Positions 34,475 to 43,432 of a DNA stretch of 64,000 nt are shown one piece after another. The stretch is from assembly GCF_025993685.1 (NCBI RefSeq), contig NZ_DAJPEN010000001.1:124001-188000 (forward strand), in the 5' to 3' direction. Numbering within the stretch: the stretch's first letter is position 1; every line of letters starts with the position of its first letter. Under the pieces are notes generated by a model. That model was given only the letters and a program-made list of their open reading frames with translations. It was not told the origin of the DNA and made no database searches. The position numbers and the translations under genes were made by a program. Origin of the DNA: Bacteroides mediterraneensis (GTDB lineage Bacteria > Bacteroidota > Bacteroidia > Bacteroidales > Bacteroidaceae).

Positions 34475-34512
34475 AGGCTCTGACAGTTGAGGCTGTCAGG
34501 GCCTTCTTTTTT
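34475..34512 (+). terminator. Intrinsic terminator of susCD
   Basis: Arms AGGCTCTGACAG and CTGTCAGGGCCT (one wobble) with a 6-base loop, then TCTTTTTT. Confidence 0.88.
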
Positions 34513-34539
34513 AATAAGGTTGTTTCTGTAGATAAAAAA

Positions 34540-34586
34540 AACATCGTTGACAACTCATTTCAGAAAGTGTGTCAACGATGTTTTTT
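34540..34586. terminator. Bidirectional terminator between susD and asd
   Basis: Arms AACATCGTTGACA and TGTCAACGATGTT with an A-run before and T-run after, so it can act on both strands. It ends asd transcription and backs up the susD terminator. Confidence 0.88.
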
Positions 34587-34613
34587 ATATGATATAAAAA
34601 GGAAAGAAACCGT

Positions 34614-35624
34614 TTATCCGATATTCTTCACTTTAATCAGGTATTCTGCAATCTGTACTGCATTGAGTGCGGCACCCTTCTTAATCTGGTCGCCTACAAT
34701 CCAGAAAGTCAGTCCGTTTTCGTTTGACAAGTCCTTGCGGATACGTCCTACATATACTGGATCTTTTCCAGCCAGGAACAACGGCATCGGATATTCTTTC
34801 TTTTCCGGGTTGTCCATCAGCACCAGACCTTCTCCGTGAGCAAAGGCTTCGCGGGCTTCTTCAATGGATACCGGACGTTCCGTTTCAATCCAGATGCTTT
34901 CTGAGTGAGAACGAAGAGCAGGCACACGTACACAAGTTGCACTGACCTTTACGTCAGAGTGCATGATTTTGCGTGTCTCGTTATACATCTTCATCTCTTC
35001 TTTTGTATATCCGTTGTCCGTGAATACGTCAATCTGAGGAATCAGGTTGAAAGCCAGCTGGTAGGCGAATTTCTCTACCTTGACAGGCTCACCTGCCAAT
35101 ACCTGACGGTATTGTTCATAAAGTTCGTCCATGGCAGCTGCACCGGCACCGCTGGCTGCCTGATAAGTAGCCACGTGTACACGCTTGATGTGAGTGAGGT
35201 TTTCGATGGCCTTCAGGGCCACTACCATTTGGATGGTCGTACAGTTCGGGTTGGCAATAATACCGCGCGGGCGGTTCAGGGCATCGGCGGCGTTGACTTC
35301 GGGAACCACCAAGGGAATGTCGTTGTCCATACGGAAGGCGCTGGAGTTGTCAATCATTACCGCACCATATTTAGTAATGGTTTCAGCGAATTCCTTTGAT
35401 GTGCCGGCACCGGCAGAGGTAAACGCGATGTCAACTCCTTTGAAATCATCGTTGTGCTGCAGCAGTTTTACTTCGATTTCTTTTCCGCGAAAAGTGTATT
35501 TTCGTCCGGCACTTCTGGTTGAGCCGAACAACAGCAGTTCATCTACCGGGAAGTTTCTTTCATCGAGCACGCGCAGGAACTCCTGTCCTACGGCTCCGCT
35601 TGCACCAACAATTGCTACTTTCAT
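34614..35624 (-). CDS. asd: Aspartate-semialdehyde dehydrogenase
   Basis: Reduces aspartyl phosphate to aspartate semialdehyde for lysine, threonine, methionine and diaminopimelate synthesis. The 336 residues begin with the NADP-binding [18 protein letters not shown]; the active-site Cys lies in [11 protein letters not shown] (about residue 128) and the conserved [20 protein letters not shown] region follows. Length and motifs match the bacterial family. It is a single gene, divergent from the antiporter gene. Confidence 0.96.
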   Translation of the reverse strand: MKVAIVGASGAVGQEFLRVLDERNFPVDELLLFGSTRSAGRKYTFRGKEIEVKLLQHNDDFKGVDIAFTSAGAGTSKEFAETITKYGAVMIDNSSAFRMDNDIPLVVPEVNAADALNRPRGIIANPNCTTIQMVVALKAIENLTHIKRVHVATYQAASGAGAAAMDELYEQYRQVLAGEPVKVEKFAYQLAFNLIPQIDVFTDNGYTKEEMKMYNETRKIMHSDVKVSATCVRVPALRSHSESIWIETERPVSIEEAREAFAHGEGLVLMDNPEKKEYPMPLFLAGKDPVYVGRIRKDLSNENGLTFWIVGDQIKKGAALNAVQIAEYLIKVKNIG

Positions 35625-35772
35625 TTCTTATGTTTCTTGTTTAAGTTAATAAATTCCGTGATTGTATTGCTTTCTGTGCTTCAGTAAGATATTTAAAATT
35701 CGTCCTGTAGCTATTGAATCGCAAAATTAAAACATTTTGGAATACCAAACGGGAAATGCGGAACTTTTTTCG

Positions 35773-35780
35773 TATTTTTG
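35773..35780 (+). promoter_or_regulatory. Bacteroides -7 box of the antiporter operon
   Basis: TATTTTTG, 31 bases before the ATG at 35812. The -33 element is not clear. Confidence 0.55.
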
Positions 35781-35811
35781 TCCATAAATTTAAAACAGAC
35801 CGCTCATTTAT

Positions 35812-37956
35812 ATGGAAGAATTGTTAGATTTGTTTCATTTCGATATAGATTTTCCCATTACTGACCCGACCTGGATTTTTTTCTTGGTTTTGGTTATCAT
35901 TTTGTTTGCACCGATTGTGCTGGAACGTTTGCGCATTCCGCACATCATCGGCATGATTCTGGCGGGTATCGTGATTGGGGAACATGGGTTCAACATCCTG
36001 GCCCGTGACAGCAGTTTTGAACTTTTTGGTAAGGTGGGATTATATTACATCATGTTTCTGGCCGGTCTGGAAATGAACATGGAGGATTTCAAGAGTATCC
36101 GCATGAAGGCAACCGTGCTGGGATTGCTGGCGTTTATTATCCCGCTGGGTATCGGAGTGTGGACAAACCAGCATCTGCTGGGATATGGCTTGATTACTTC
36201 CGTACTGTTGGCCAGTATGTATGCCTCGCACACCTTGATTGCCTATCCGATTGTGATTCGTTATGGCATCAACCGTCAGCGGGCGGTAAGTATTGCGGTG
36301 GGAGGTACGGCGGTGACGGATACGCTGACGTTGCTGGTGCTGGCCGTGATTTCCGGTATGTACAAAGGAGAGACATCGGATATGTTCTGGATTTGGCTGG
36401 TGCTGAAGGTGATAGTGGTGAGTGCTGTCATCATGCTGACTTTCCCTCGCATCGGACGCTGGTTTTTCCGTCGTTACAGTGACCAGGTGGTACAGTATAT
36501 CTTTGTGATGGCCATGGTGTTCCTGGGAGCGGGACTGATGGAGTGGGTCGGTATGGAAGGTATTTTGGGTGCTTTCTTGGCCGGATTGGTCTTGAACCGT
36601 CTGATTCCGCATGTGTCTCCGCTGATGAGTCACCTGGAATTCGTGGGGAATGCCTTGTTTATCCCGTATTTCCTGATTGGGGTGGGCATGCTCATCAATG
36701 TCAATGTGCTTTTCGGACATATCGATTCCCTCAAGGTGGCTTCGGTGATGATTGTGGTAGCCTTGCTGGGGAAATGGATTGCCTCTTGGCTGACACAGAA
36801 GATTTACCGCATGAAGCCGGTGGAAAGGGAACTGATGTTCGGCTTGAGCAATGCACAGGCGGCAGCTACTCTGGCTGCGGTGCTGGTGGGCTACAACATT
36901 ATTCTGCCTTCGGGTGAACGTCTGCTCAATGAGGATGTGCTCAACGGCACGATTTTGTTGATTCTGGTGACTTGTGTGGTCAGTTCGTTCATCACGGAGC
37001 ATGCGGCCAAACGGATTGCGATGGATGATGCGGAGCTGGACGAAGAGAAGGAGCAGAAAAAGGAACGTATTCTGATACCGGTGGCCAATCCGGATACCTT
37101 GGAGAGGTTGATGCAGTTGGCCTTGGTGGTGCGCGATGAGAAACGTACGGACAATCTGGTCGCACTGAATGTGATTAATGACAACAATGACTCGGTGCGT
37201 CTGGAGATGCGGGGCAAGCGGAGCCTGGAAAGGGCGGCGCAGATTGCGGCTTCGGCCAATGTCCCGCTGAAAACGGTTTCTCGTTTCGATTTGAACATTG
37301 CGACGGGGATTCTGCACACGGCTAAAGAAACGGAATCGACAACGATTGTTATCGGTTTGCATAACAAGTCTAATCTGGTAGACTCTTTCTTTGGGAATCT
37401 GACGGAGGACTTGCTGAAAAATACTTATCAGCAGGTGATGATTGCCCGTTTTCAGATGCCGGTAAACACGTTGCGGCGTATCATTGTGGCCGTGCCTCCC
37501 AAGTCGGAATTTGAGCATGGCTTTGTGAAGTGGATTACGCACCTGTGCCGGATGAGCAGTCAGCTGGGATGTCGCTTGCATTTCTTTGCGCATCCGCAGA
37601 CATTGGGCTACATCAAGGGATATATCCAGAAAAAGCATAAGGATGTGATGACGGAGTTCCAGGAACTGGACAACTGGGACGACCTGCTGATTATTACCGG
37701 GCAGGTGAATTATGATCATTTGCTGGTGATTGTAAGTTCCCGAAGGGGTTCTATCTCGTATGACTCTTCTTTTGAACGCTTGCCGATGCAGGTTTCCAAG
37801 TATTTCAATAATAACAGCATCATGTTGTTGTATCCTGACCAGAAAGGCGACCCGAATGAAACACTGAGCTTTGCCGACCCGCGCGGATGGGCCGAAACGC
37901 AGTATTATGACAAGGTGGGCAACTGGTTTTATAAATGGTTTAAGAAAGATTCATGA
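35812..37956 (+). CDS. CPA2-type cation/proton antiporter with C-terminal Usp-like domains
   Basis: A 714-residue inner-membrane protein. Residues about 20-400 contain about 12 hydrophobic segments typical of the KefB/NapA-like Na+(K+)/H+ exchangers, with IPHIIGMILAGIVIGEHG (about 43-60) and LAGLEMN. Residues about 415-690 are soluble and resemble two universal-stress-protein-like folds (ILIPVANPDTLERLMQLAL; RRIIVAVPPKSEFEHGF), probably a regulatory nucleotide-binding part. It overlaps tcdA by 4 bases (ATGA) and so heads an operon with tcdA and the LolD-like gene. Confidence 0.9.
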   Translation: MEELLDLFHFDIDFPITDPTWIFFLVLVIILFAPIVLERLRIPHIIGMILAGIVIGEHGFNILARDSSFELFGKVGLYYIMFLAGLEMNMEDFKSIRMKATVLGLLAFIIPLGIGVWTNQHLLGYGLITSVLLASMYASHTLIAYPIVIRYGINRQRAVSIAVGGTAVTDTLTLLVLAVISGMYKGETSDMFWIWLVLKVIVVSAVIMLTFPRIGRWFFRRYSDQVVQYIFVMAMVFLGAGLMEWVGMEGILGAFLAGLVLNRLIPHVSPLMSHLEFVGNALFIPYFLIGVGMLINVNVLFGHIDSLKVASVMIVVALLGKWIASWLTQKIYRMKPVERELMFGLSNAQAAATLAAVLVGYNIILPSGERLLNEDVLNGTILLILVTCVVSSFITEHAAKRIAMDDAELDEEKEQKKERILIPVANPDTLERLMQLALVVRDEKRTDNLVALNVINDNNDSVRLEMRGKRSLERAAQIAASANVPLKTVSRFDLNIATGILHTAKETESTTIVIGLHNKSNLVDSFFGNLTEDLLKNTYQQVMIARFQMPVNTLRRIIVAVPPKSEFEHGFVKWITHLCRMSSQLGCRLHFFAHPQTLGYIKGYIQKKHKDVMTEFQELDNWDDLLIITGQVNYDHLLVIVSSRRGSISYDSSFERLPMQVSKYFNNNSIMLLYPDQKGDPNETLSFADPRGWAETQYYDKVGNWFYKWFKKDS

Positions 37957-38678
37957 ACGAAAATAAGAATATAGAATGGCAGCAGCGTACGGAACTGTTG
38001 CTGGGAAAAGAAAAAATGGACCGCTTGCGGAACGCACATGTGCTGGTCGTTGGCTTGGGCGGTGTAGGTGCCTACGCGGCAGAGATGATTTGCCGTGCCG
38101 GAGTGGGGCGGATGACAATTGTGGATGCGGATACGGTGCAGCCTAGTAACATCAACCGTCAGTTGCCTGCCACTCATTCCGTAATTGGCCGACCGAAGGC
38201 GGAGGTATTGGCAGCCCGTTTCCGGGACATCAACCCGGAACTGGATTTGACGGTACTGCCGGTCTATCTGAAGGATGAGGCGATTCCGCAGCTGTTGGAC
38301 AGTGCTTCGTTCGATTTTGTGGTGGATGCCATTGATACGGTGGCTCCCAAGTGTTACCTGATTTATCATGCGCTTCAGCGGGGGCTGAAAATTGTCAGCA
38401 GCATGGGAGCCGGAGCCAAACGCGATATTACGCAGGTACGTTTTGCCGATTTGTGGGAAACATATCACTGTGGACTGAGCAAGGCGGTACGGAAGCGTTT
38501 GCAGAAGATGGGCATGAAGCGGAAGCTGCCGGTGGTGTTCAGCACGGAACAGGCGGATGCCAATGCGGTGATATTGGTGGACAACGAGCAGAACAAGAAG
38601 TCAACGGCGGGTACGGTGAGCTACATGCCGGCTGTGTTTGGCTGTTATCTGGCTGAATATGTGATTCGTAAATTGTAG
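37953..38678 (+). CDS. tcdA: tRNA threonylcarbamoyladenosine dehydratase (TcdA/CsdL, E1-like)
   Basis: An E1-like enzyme that uses ATP to cyclise t6A37 to ct6A in tRNAs reading ANN codons. The 241 residues have the nucleotide-binding VLVVGLGGVGAYAAEMICRA (about 30-49), the DADTVQPSNINRQLPAT motif and the VVDAIDTVAPKCYLI region of the ThiF superfamily. Its length fits TcdA rather than ThiF or MoeB. Its start overlaps the antiporter stop by 4 bases. Confidence 0.92.
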   Translation: MNENKNIEWQQRTELLLGKEKMDRLRNAHVLVVGLGGVGAYAAEMICRAGVGRMTIVDADTVQPSNINRQLPATHSVIGRPKAEVLAARFRDINPELDLTVLPVYLKDEAIPQLLDSASFDFVVDAIDTVAPKCYLIYHALQRGLKIVSSMGAGAKRDITQVRFADLWETYHCGLSKAVRKRLQKMGMKRKLPVVFSTEQADANAVILVDNEQNKKSTAGTVSYMPAVFGCYLAEYVIRKL

Positions 38679-38684
38679 GAACGT

Positions 38685-39335
38685 ATGATACAATTAGAAG
38701 GTATAACCAAGAACTTTGGTTCATTGCAGGTACTGAAGGGAATAGACCTTGAAATAGCCAAAGGTGAAGTGGTAAGCATCGTAGGGCCCAGTGGGGCCGG
38801 AAAGACGACTCTGTTGCAGATAATGGGTACGCTGGACAAGCCCGATAGTGGACGGATTGTGTTGAATGGGACGGAGGTGAATCGGCTGAAGGAGAAGGAA
38901 CTGTCTGCTTTCCGGAACCGGGAAATCGGTTTTGTATTTCAGTTTCATCAATTGCTGCCTGAGTTTACGGCAGTGGAGAATGTGATGATGCCTGCATTGA
39001 TTCAGGGAAAGCCGATGGGTACGGCCCGGAAAGAAGCGTTGGATATTCTGGCGTTTCTAGGTCTGTCGGAACGTGGCAGTCATAAACCGGCGGAGCTGTC
39101 GGGAGGAGAGAAGCAGCGGGTGGCAGTGGCCCGGGCCTTGGTCAATCATCCGGCGGTTATTCTGGCCGATGAACCTTCGGGAAGTTTGGATACGCAGAAC
39201 AAGGGCGAGTTGCATCAGCTGTTCTTCGATTTGCGCGACAAACTAGGACAGACTTTTGTTATCGTAACGCACGATGAGGAACTGGCCACTCAAACCGACC
39301 GTACCATTCATCTGGTAGACGGACGTATCGTATAA
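38685..39335 (+). CDS. lolD: ABC transporter ATPase, LolD-like
   Basis: A 216-residue nucleotide-binding subunit. Walker [13 protein letters not shown] (about 35-46), Q-loop [17 protein letters not shown], signature [15 protein letters not shown] and Walker [12 protein letters not shown] are all intact. The sequence and length match LolD, the ATPase of the lipoprotein-releasing LolCDE complex, but a MacB-type partner is also possible. No permease gene is adjacent, as is common in Bacteroidetes. It lies 6 bases after tcdA and is followed by a terminator. Confidence 0.85.
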   Translation: MIQLEGITKNFGSLQVLKGIDLEIAKGEVVSIVGPSGAGKTTLLQIMGTLDKPDSGRIVLNGTEVNRLKEKELSAFRNREIGFVFQFHQLLPEFTAVENVMMPALIQGKPMGTARKEALDILAFLGLSERGSHKPAELSGGEKQRVAVARALVNHPAVILADEPSGSLDTQNKGELHQLFFDLRDKLGQTFVIVTHDEELATQTDRTIHLVDGRIV

Positions 39336-39343
39336 GATAAAAA

Positions 39344-39390
39344 ATCCCGTCCAGGTAAAGAGGTGTACCGGAGGACGGGATGTATTTTTC
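39344..39390 (+). terminator. Intrinsic terminator after the antiporter-tcdA-lolD operon
   Basis: Arms ATCCCGTCC and GGACGGGAT flank a loop of about 20 bases; TGTATTTTT follows. An A-run before the left arm lets it also end the convergent gene at 39406. Confidence 0.8.
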
Positions 39391-39405
39391 TCAGTTTATT
39401 AGTCT

Positions 39406-40275
39406 TTAGAAAGAAAGGTGTACGATTTCCGGGTTGTGGTCGGAAAGGAATTTCTTTGATTCCCGGTTTTCTTCAGGAATGTAGCTGCGCTGTACTTCTA
39501 TTTGAGGAGTGACAAATATGAAGTCAATTTTCTCACACGAATCGGCCGGGATGCGTCCGAAGTCATGGAAGGTATAGCGGGCACCTTCTTGTTGGAGAGC
39601 TGTCTTATGCGCATCCTTCAGTACGAAGCTGTTGCCGGTGATGGTCTGGTAGGCTTCCGACTGGTCGGATACGTTGAAGTCTCCGGTAACTACGGCGGGC
39701 TGGTCGCCTACAATTTCTTTTATTTTTTCAATAATCAGCAAGGCGCCTTTTTTACGGGCTTCTGTTCCCACATGGTCAAAGTGCGTATTGATAGCCATAA
39801 AGATTTTTCCGTTGGTTTTGTCTTTCAGCTTGGCCCAGGTGGCAATACGGGTACAGGCACCGTCCCATCCGATGAATCCCACACTATCGGGATATTGTGA
39901 CAGCCAGAAAGTGTTGTTGTCCAATAATTCAAAACGGTCTTTTTTATAGAACAGAGGGGCATATTCGCCTTGTGTCTTTCCGTCTTCTCGGCCTACGCCG
40001 ATTTCGGCATATTCAGGCAGACGGGCTTTCAGGTCTTCAAGCTGGTGGTGCAGGACTTCTTGCATACCTACGATGTCTAGATTGTGTGCCTTGATGAAAC
40101 TGGCTACGGTGTCCTTTCTGTATGTCCAGCTGTTCAGGCTGTCGTAGGGATTGTCGTAGCGGATGTTGAAGGTGCTCCATGTGATTTCACTGGATGGTTG
40201 GGGAGATTGGCATAAAGCGGTGTTCATGCATAAAGAGAGTCCCAGAAAACTTACTAAAATAGTGTAGAGTTTCAT
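39406..40275 (-). CDS. Secreted endonuclease/exonuclease/phosphatase-family hydrolase
   Basis: A 289-residue exported enzyme with a signal peptide (about 1-22, ending TALCQS). EEP-fold motifs are in order: [18 protein letters not shown] (metal site), [14 protein letters not shown] (catalytic Glu), [32 protein letters not shown] (Asp/Asn pair) and [10 protein letters not shown] (final Asp-His). Secreted Bacteroides members of this group are usually annotated as phosphodiesterases or nucleases; the substrate (nucleic acid, phospholipid or inositol phosphate) is not decided by sequence. A single gene. Confidence 0.9.
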   Translation of the reverse strand: MKLYTILVSFLGLSLCMNTALCQSPQPSSEITWSTFNIRYDNPYDSLNSWTYRKDTVASFIKAHNLDIVGMQEVLHHQLEDLKARLPEYAEIGVGREDGKTQGEYAPLFYKKDRFELLDNNTFWLSQYPDSVGFIGWDGACTRIATWAKLKDKTNGKIFMAINTHFDHVGTEARKKGALLIIEKIKEIVGDQPAVVTGDFNVSDQSEAYQTITGNSFVLKDAHKTALQQEGARYTFHDFGRIPADSCEKIDFIFVTPQIEVQRSYIPEENRESKKFLSDHNPEIVHLSF

Positions 40276-40414
40276 AGATATAAAGTTTAATGATATATGT
40301 TTTTCCTATAAAACAAGTTATGGTGGCTTACCACTTACTTTGCGGTGTAAAAATAAAAATATTTTTAGTTTTTCTTTATAGGAAAGGCTGTGTGAGTATA
40401 TGAGTTTTTTATGC

Positions 40415-40422
40415 TATCTTTG
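40415..40422 (+). promoter_or_regulatory. Bacteroides -7 box of the S1-domain gene
   Basis: TATCTTTG, 19 bases before the ATG. The base pattern at -33 is TGTG, one mismatch from TTTG, at 20 bases. Confidence 0.55.
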
Positions 40423-40441
40423 GCGGAAATAAAGAGTTGTT

Positions 40442-41278
40442 ATGAGTCATATAAAATTAGGAAAATATAATCAGCTGGAAGTGGTGAAGGAAGTGGACTT
40501 CGGCGTGTACCTCAATGGAGATGAAGACGGCGAAATTCTGCTTCCGAAACGGTATGTGCCCGAAGGTACCAAACCGGGTGATGTGTTGAACGTGTTCATC
40601 TACCTCGACATGGAGGAAAGGCTGGTGGCTACCACCTTGCAGCCGTATGTGCAGGTGGGTGAGTTTGCTTGTCTGGAAGTGGCATGGGTGAACCAGTTCG
40701 GGGCTTTCTTGAACTGGGGACTGATGAAGGACTTGTTCGTACCTTTCCGCGAGCAGAAAATGAAGATGCAGAAGGGAAAGCGTTATGTGGTGTATGTACA
40801 CTTGGACGAGGAAAGCTACCGTATCGTGGCTTCAGCGAAAGTGGAGCATTTCTTGTCGACCGAAAAGCCGGATTACCAGCCGGGTCAGGAAGTGGAAGTA
40901 CTGGTATGGCAGCGCACGGAGCTGGGATATAAGGTGATTGTGGAAAACAAGTTCAGCGGTATGCTGTACCACAATGAGATTTTCCAGCCTTTGGAAGTCG
41001 GCATGCGGCTGACGGCGTTTATCAAGCAGGTACGTCCGGATGGAAAGATTGACCTGGTATTGCAGAAGGCTGGTGCCCGGAAGGTGGATGATTTTTCGGA
41101 GGTGCTGTGGCAATATATCAAGGACAACGACGGATTCACTCCGCTGAACGACAAGACAGATGCGGAAGTGATTTACCACACGTTTGGGGTAAGCAAGAAG
41201 ACTTTCAAGAAAGCGGTCGGCGATTTGTATAAGAAACGTCGCATTGTATTGGAAGAAGACGGCATACATTTGGCTTGA
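40442..41278 (+). CDS. CvfB-like S1 RNA-binding protein
   Basis: A 278-residue cytoplasmic protein of the CvfB/YitL family: three S1-like OB folds (about 1-65, 70-135, 145-210; for example EVAWVNQFGAFLNWGLMKDL) and a C-terminal winged helix (about 215-278, DAEVIYHTFGVSKKTFKKAV). In Staphylococcus aureus CvfB is an RNA-binding virulence regulator; here it is more likely a general RNA-binding or translation-related factor. A single gene with its own promoter and terminator. Confidence 0.88.
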   Translation: MSHIKLGKYNQLEVVKEVDFGVYLNGDEDGEILLPKRYVPEGTKPGDVLNVFIYLDMEERLVATTLQPYVQVGEFACLEVAWVNQFGAFLNWGLMKDLFVPFREQKMKMQKGKRYVVYVHLDEESYRIVASAKVEHFLSTEKPDYQPGQEVEVLVWQRTELGYKVIVENKFSGMLYHNEIFQPLEVGMRLTAFIKQVRPDGKIDLVLQKAGARKVDDFSEVLWQYIKDNDGFTPLNDKTDAEVIYHTFGVSKKTFKKAVGDLYKKRRIVLEEDGIHLA

Positions 41279-41297
41279 GTCAATCCATCTAAAATAA

Positions 41298-41344
41298 AAA
41301 GTGCTGAAGTTTCTGGAGAAAGTTCCGGAGGGCTTCAGCACTTT
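41298..41344. terminator. Bidirectional terminator
   Basis: Arms AAAGTGCTGAAG and CTTCAGCACTTT, between the convergent S1-domain gene and the basic secreted protein gene. On the minus strand TTTTTATTTTAG follows; on the plus strand the T-run is short. Confidence 0.8.
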
Positions 41345-41348
41345 GTAT

Positions 41349-42254
41349 TTATAGACGCTTAGAGAGAGATTTTCGGTCGTGGTCTGCTTCCTTTTTCTGG
41401 TTCTGTCGGGAGCGGCTTTGTCCGGGTTTTACCGTAGTACCTTTGTTCGGCTTTGCCTGAGGGCGGGTGGCCGGCCGTCTTTGTGGAGCGGCTTCAGGTC
41501 TTCGCTGTGGTTGGTTTTCTGGCCTTTTTTGTGGACGTGCTTCCGGACGGGCCTGAGGCCGGTTGTTGGGCTTTTGTACAGGTCGGTATTCCGGTCTGCC
41601 GTTTGCCACGGGTTGGTGTCCCGGGCGGGGAGCCGGTGTCCAGTGATTGTCTTTAGGTGGGCGATTCCCCGGTTTTGGTCTGGCAAAATCCTTGGGACGC
41701 AGCTGGGGACTGATATGGCACGGACGGCTGTACACCGGATGGCGATAGCGTATCGGATAGTTTCTCCGGTAGAAGCTGGCACCGCCGAAATGGGCCCGGC
41801 AGTGTCCTCCCCGGTAGGTCAGGTAGTGGCGGGGCGGACCGAAGTAAAAATAGTTCCGGTTGGGATATACTTGATAAATACGGAGGTAGCACACGCTGTT
41901 GAGGGCATAAATGGGGCGGAAGAAGTATTCTATTCCCATGAAGCGTACATATTCCGCATTGGAAAGTACCCAGCGGAGGTCATCGTTGCGTTCGTCCAGG
42001 TAGCGGTAGTAGGCATCCAGGGCGTGGCTGTCGGCTATGGCGATGCCTGAAAGGTAAGGACCTACGTTGTTCAGGAAATCGTAGTTGATTTCATACAGGT
42101 CGTTGTATTGGTCGGTGCTCAGATGCAGTTCGAAGGCCATGCGGTCGGTCAGGAAGCGTGCGTTGATTCGGAAATCTCCGAGGCCGGAGGCGCGACCGGA
42201 CAAGGCGGTCAGGCAGAAGGCCAGTAAGCAGAGGAAAAATGTCTTTGTTTTCAT
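41349..42254 (-). CDS. Secreted protein with basic Pro/Arg-rich tail, function unknown
   Basis: A 301-residue exported protein. The signal peptide (about 1-23, ending SGRASG) is followed by a globular part of about 150 residues containing FLTDRMAFELHLSTDQYNDL, which resembles helical periplasmic stress-sensor-like proteins, and a Tyr/Arg-rich stretch (RRNYPIRYRHPVYSRP). The last 110 residues are low-complexity repeats of RPQ/RPE/KPN type with very high Arg, Pro, Lys and Gln. Such a tail suggests binding to peptidoglycan, nucleic acid or surface anions. The -7 box is at 42307-42314 (TAATTTTG on the minus strand). I do not recognise a named family. Confidence 0.8.
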   Translation of the reverse strand: MKTKTFFLCLLAFCLTALSGRASGLGDFRINARFLTDRMAFELHLSTDQYNDLYEINYDFLNNVGPYLSGIAIADSHALDAYYRYLDERNDDLRWVLSNAEYVRFMGIEYFFRPIYALNSVCYLRIYQVYPNRNYFYFGPPRHYLTYRGGHCRAHFGGASFYRRNYPIRYRHPVYSRPCHISPQLRPKDFARPKPGNRPPKDNHWTPAPRPGHQPVANGRPEYRPVQKPNNRPQARPEARPQKRPENQPQRRPEAAPQRRPATRPQAKPNKGTTVKPGQSRSRQNQKKEADHDRKSLSKRL

Positions 42255-42400
42255 AAGCGTTGTCTTTACCGGCTGAATGTGATTCCTTCAGCTTTTTGTT
42301 ATGTGACAAAATTAGCAGAAGAAAAAGCGCGGGTCAAGATGAAAACGCCCATTCTTTGATAGGGTTTTCCCTATCTTGTATAGGAATTTCGCCGTTTGGC

Positions 42401-43432
42401 TTACCGGATAATCTTGAGGAATTTCTCGATGTCTCTCCGAATCATCTGATAAAGAGGCGAGTGAGTATAGAAGTTGTTCCGGTGGATGACGACTTCCACA
42501 CCCACCTGGCTCCGCTGGTAGCTGGTCAGTTCGTTGTGCAGCTGCATGTCGTGAAGGGCCAGGTCGTGAATCTGCTGTTCCCGTTCCCGGCGCAGCACGG
42601 TGCATACGGGGATTAACAGGCGCAGCACCACGTTGTCCATGATGTGATGGCCTTGGATGAACATATAGGTGTTGTCGGGATGTACACCGAGCTGTTCGAA
42701 TTCTTTTTTCATGTCTTCAATCTCTCCCAAGGCATCAGGGTGACGGTGTTCCAGGTCGTGCAGTTTCCGGTTGACTTTTTTTGCCATGTTTTCCAGGCTC
42801 CGTTCCGGATGGTGGGTGCTGACCTGGTCCAGCTTGACGTACGAACAGAAATCCAGCAGGGAGAATTCGGAAAGGATGTGCCGGCGGTAGAACCACACCG
42901 ACCAGATGAACAGCGGATAAGCAATCTGGGAATACAGTTTCATGAACTCCACAAAGTTGATGAGCTTGTGGTCGTTCAGGGTAGCCATGACACAGACCTC
43001 GTGCAGCCCTTCCGCGTAGCAATGATAGTTTTCGATGGCGTAAGCGTAGGTTTGCATCACGTAGGGACTTTCGATGATGTATTGGGAAGTATGGGTACGT
43101 CCTTGCAGGAGATAGTCGTAATCGCTGTCCACACAGGCAATCATGTTCTCGCCCAGTTGTTTCCCGAGCTGGTTCATCAGTACGGTTTTCTTGCCTTTGG
43201 CCAACGACGTCTGGGAAGGCAGCATCACTTCGAAGTAACGGGTGTTGTCTTCGTATTCCGAGAGGATGGTTCTCCAGAAAGAAATATCGTCGTAGCTTTC
43301 TACATAAGCCACGATTTTTCTTCTCGCACGTTTGGGCTTGAGGCTGTTGGCCGCTCCAATGTACAGGGAAGAAAGGTTCTCAGTCAGTCTTTTTCCCATA
43401 CGGCTACTTTTTTTAACGGGTTGTAATGTCAC
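42401..43432 (-). CDS. DUF4435 (TOPRIM-like) protein
   Basis: A 343-residue cytoplasmic protein with the DUF4435 pattern: IVAYVESYDDISFW (Glu45) near the start and CVDSDYDYLL (Asp102, Asp104), the acidic residues expected of a TOPRIM nuclease/primase-type fold. The C-terminal half is helical (HHPERSLENMAKKV, ending MIRRDIEKFLKIIR). It overlaps the upstream AAA ATPase gene by 20 bases; a start at 43399 would avoid the overlap. ATPase + DUF4435 pairs include PARIS (AriA/AriB) and OLD-like two-gene systems. Alternatively it could be a chromosomal maintenance pair. Confidence 0.82.
   Translation of the reverse strand: MTLQPVKKSSRMGKRLTENLSSLYIGAANSLKPKRARRKIVAYVESYDDISFWRTILSEYEDNTRYFEVMLPSQTSLAKGKKTVLMNQLGKQLGENMIACVDSDYDYLLQGRTHTSQYIIESPYVMQTYAYAIENYHCYAEGLHEVCVMATLNDHKLINFVEFMKLYSQIAYPLFIWSVWFYRRHILSEFSLLDFCSYVKLDQVSTHHPERSLENMAKKVNRKLHDLEHRHPDALGEIEDMKKEFEQLGVHPDNTYMFIQGHHIMDNVVLRLLIPVCTVLRREREQQIHDLALHDMQLHNELTSYQRSQVGVEVVIHRNNFYTHSPLYQMIRRDIEKFLKIIR

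Noticed and set aside
36040..37719. 559-residue minus-strand open frame rich in His and Gln
   Set aside because: Antisense to the antiporter; no domain or start signal.
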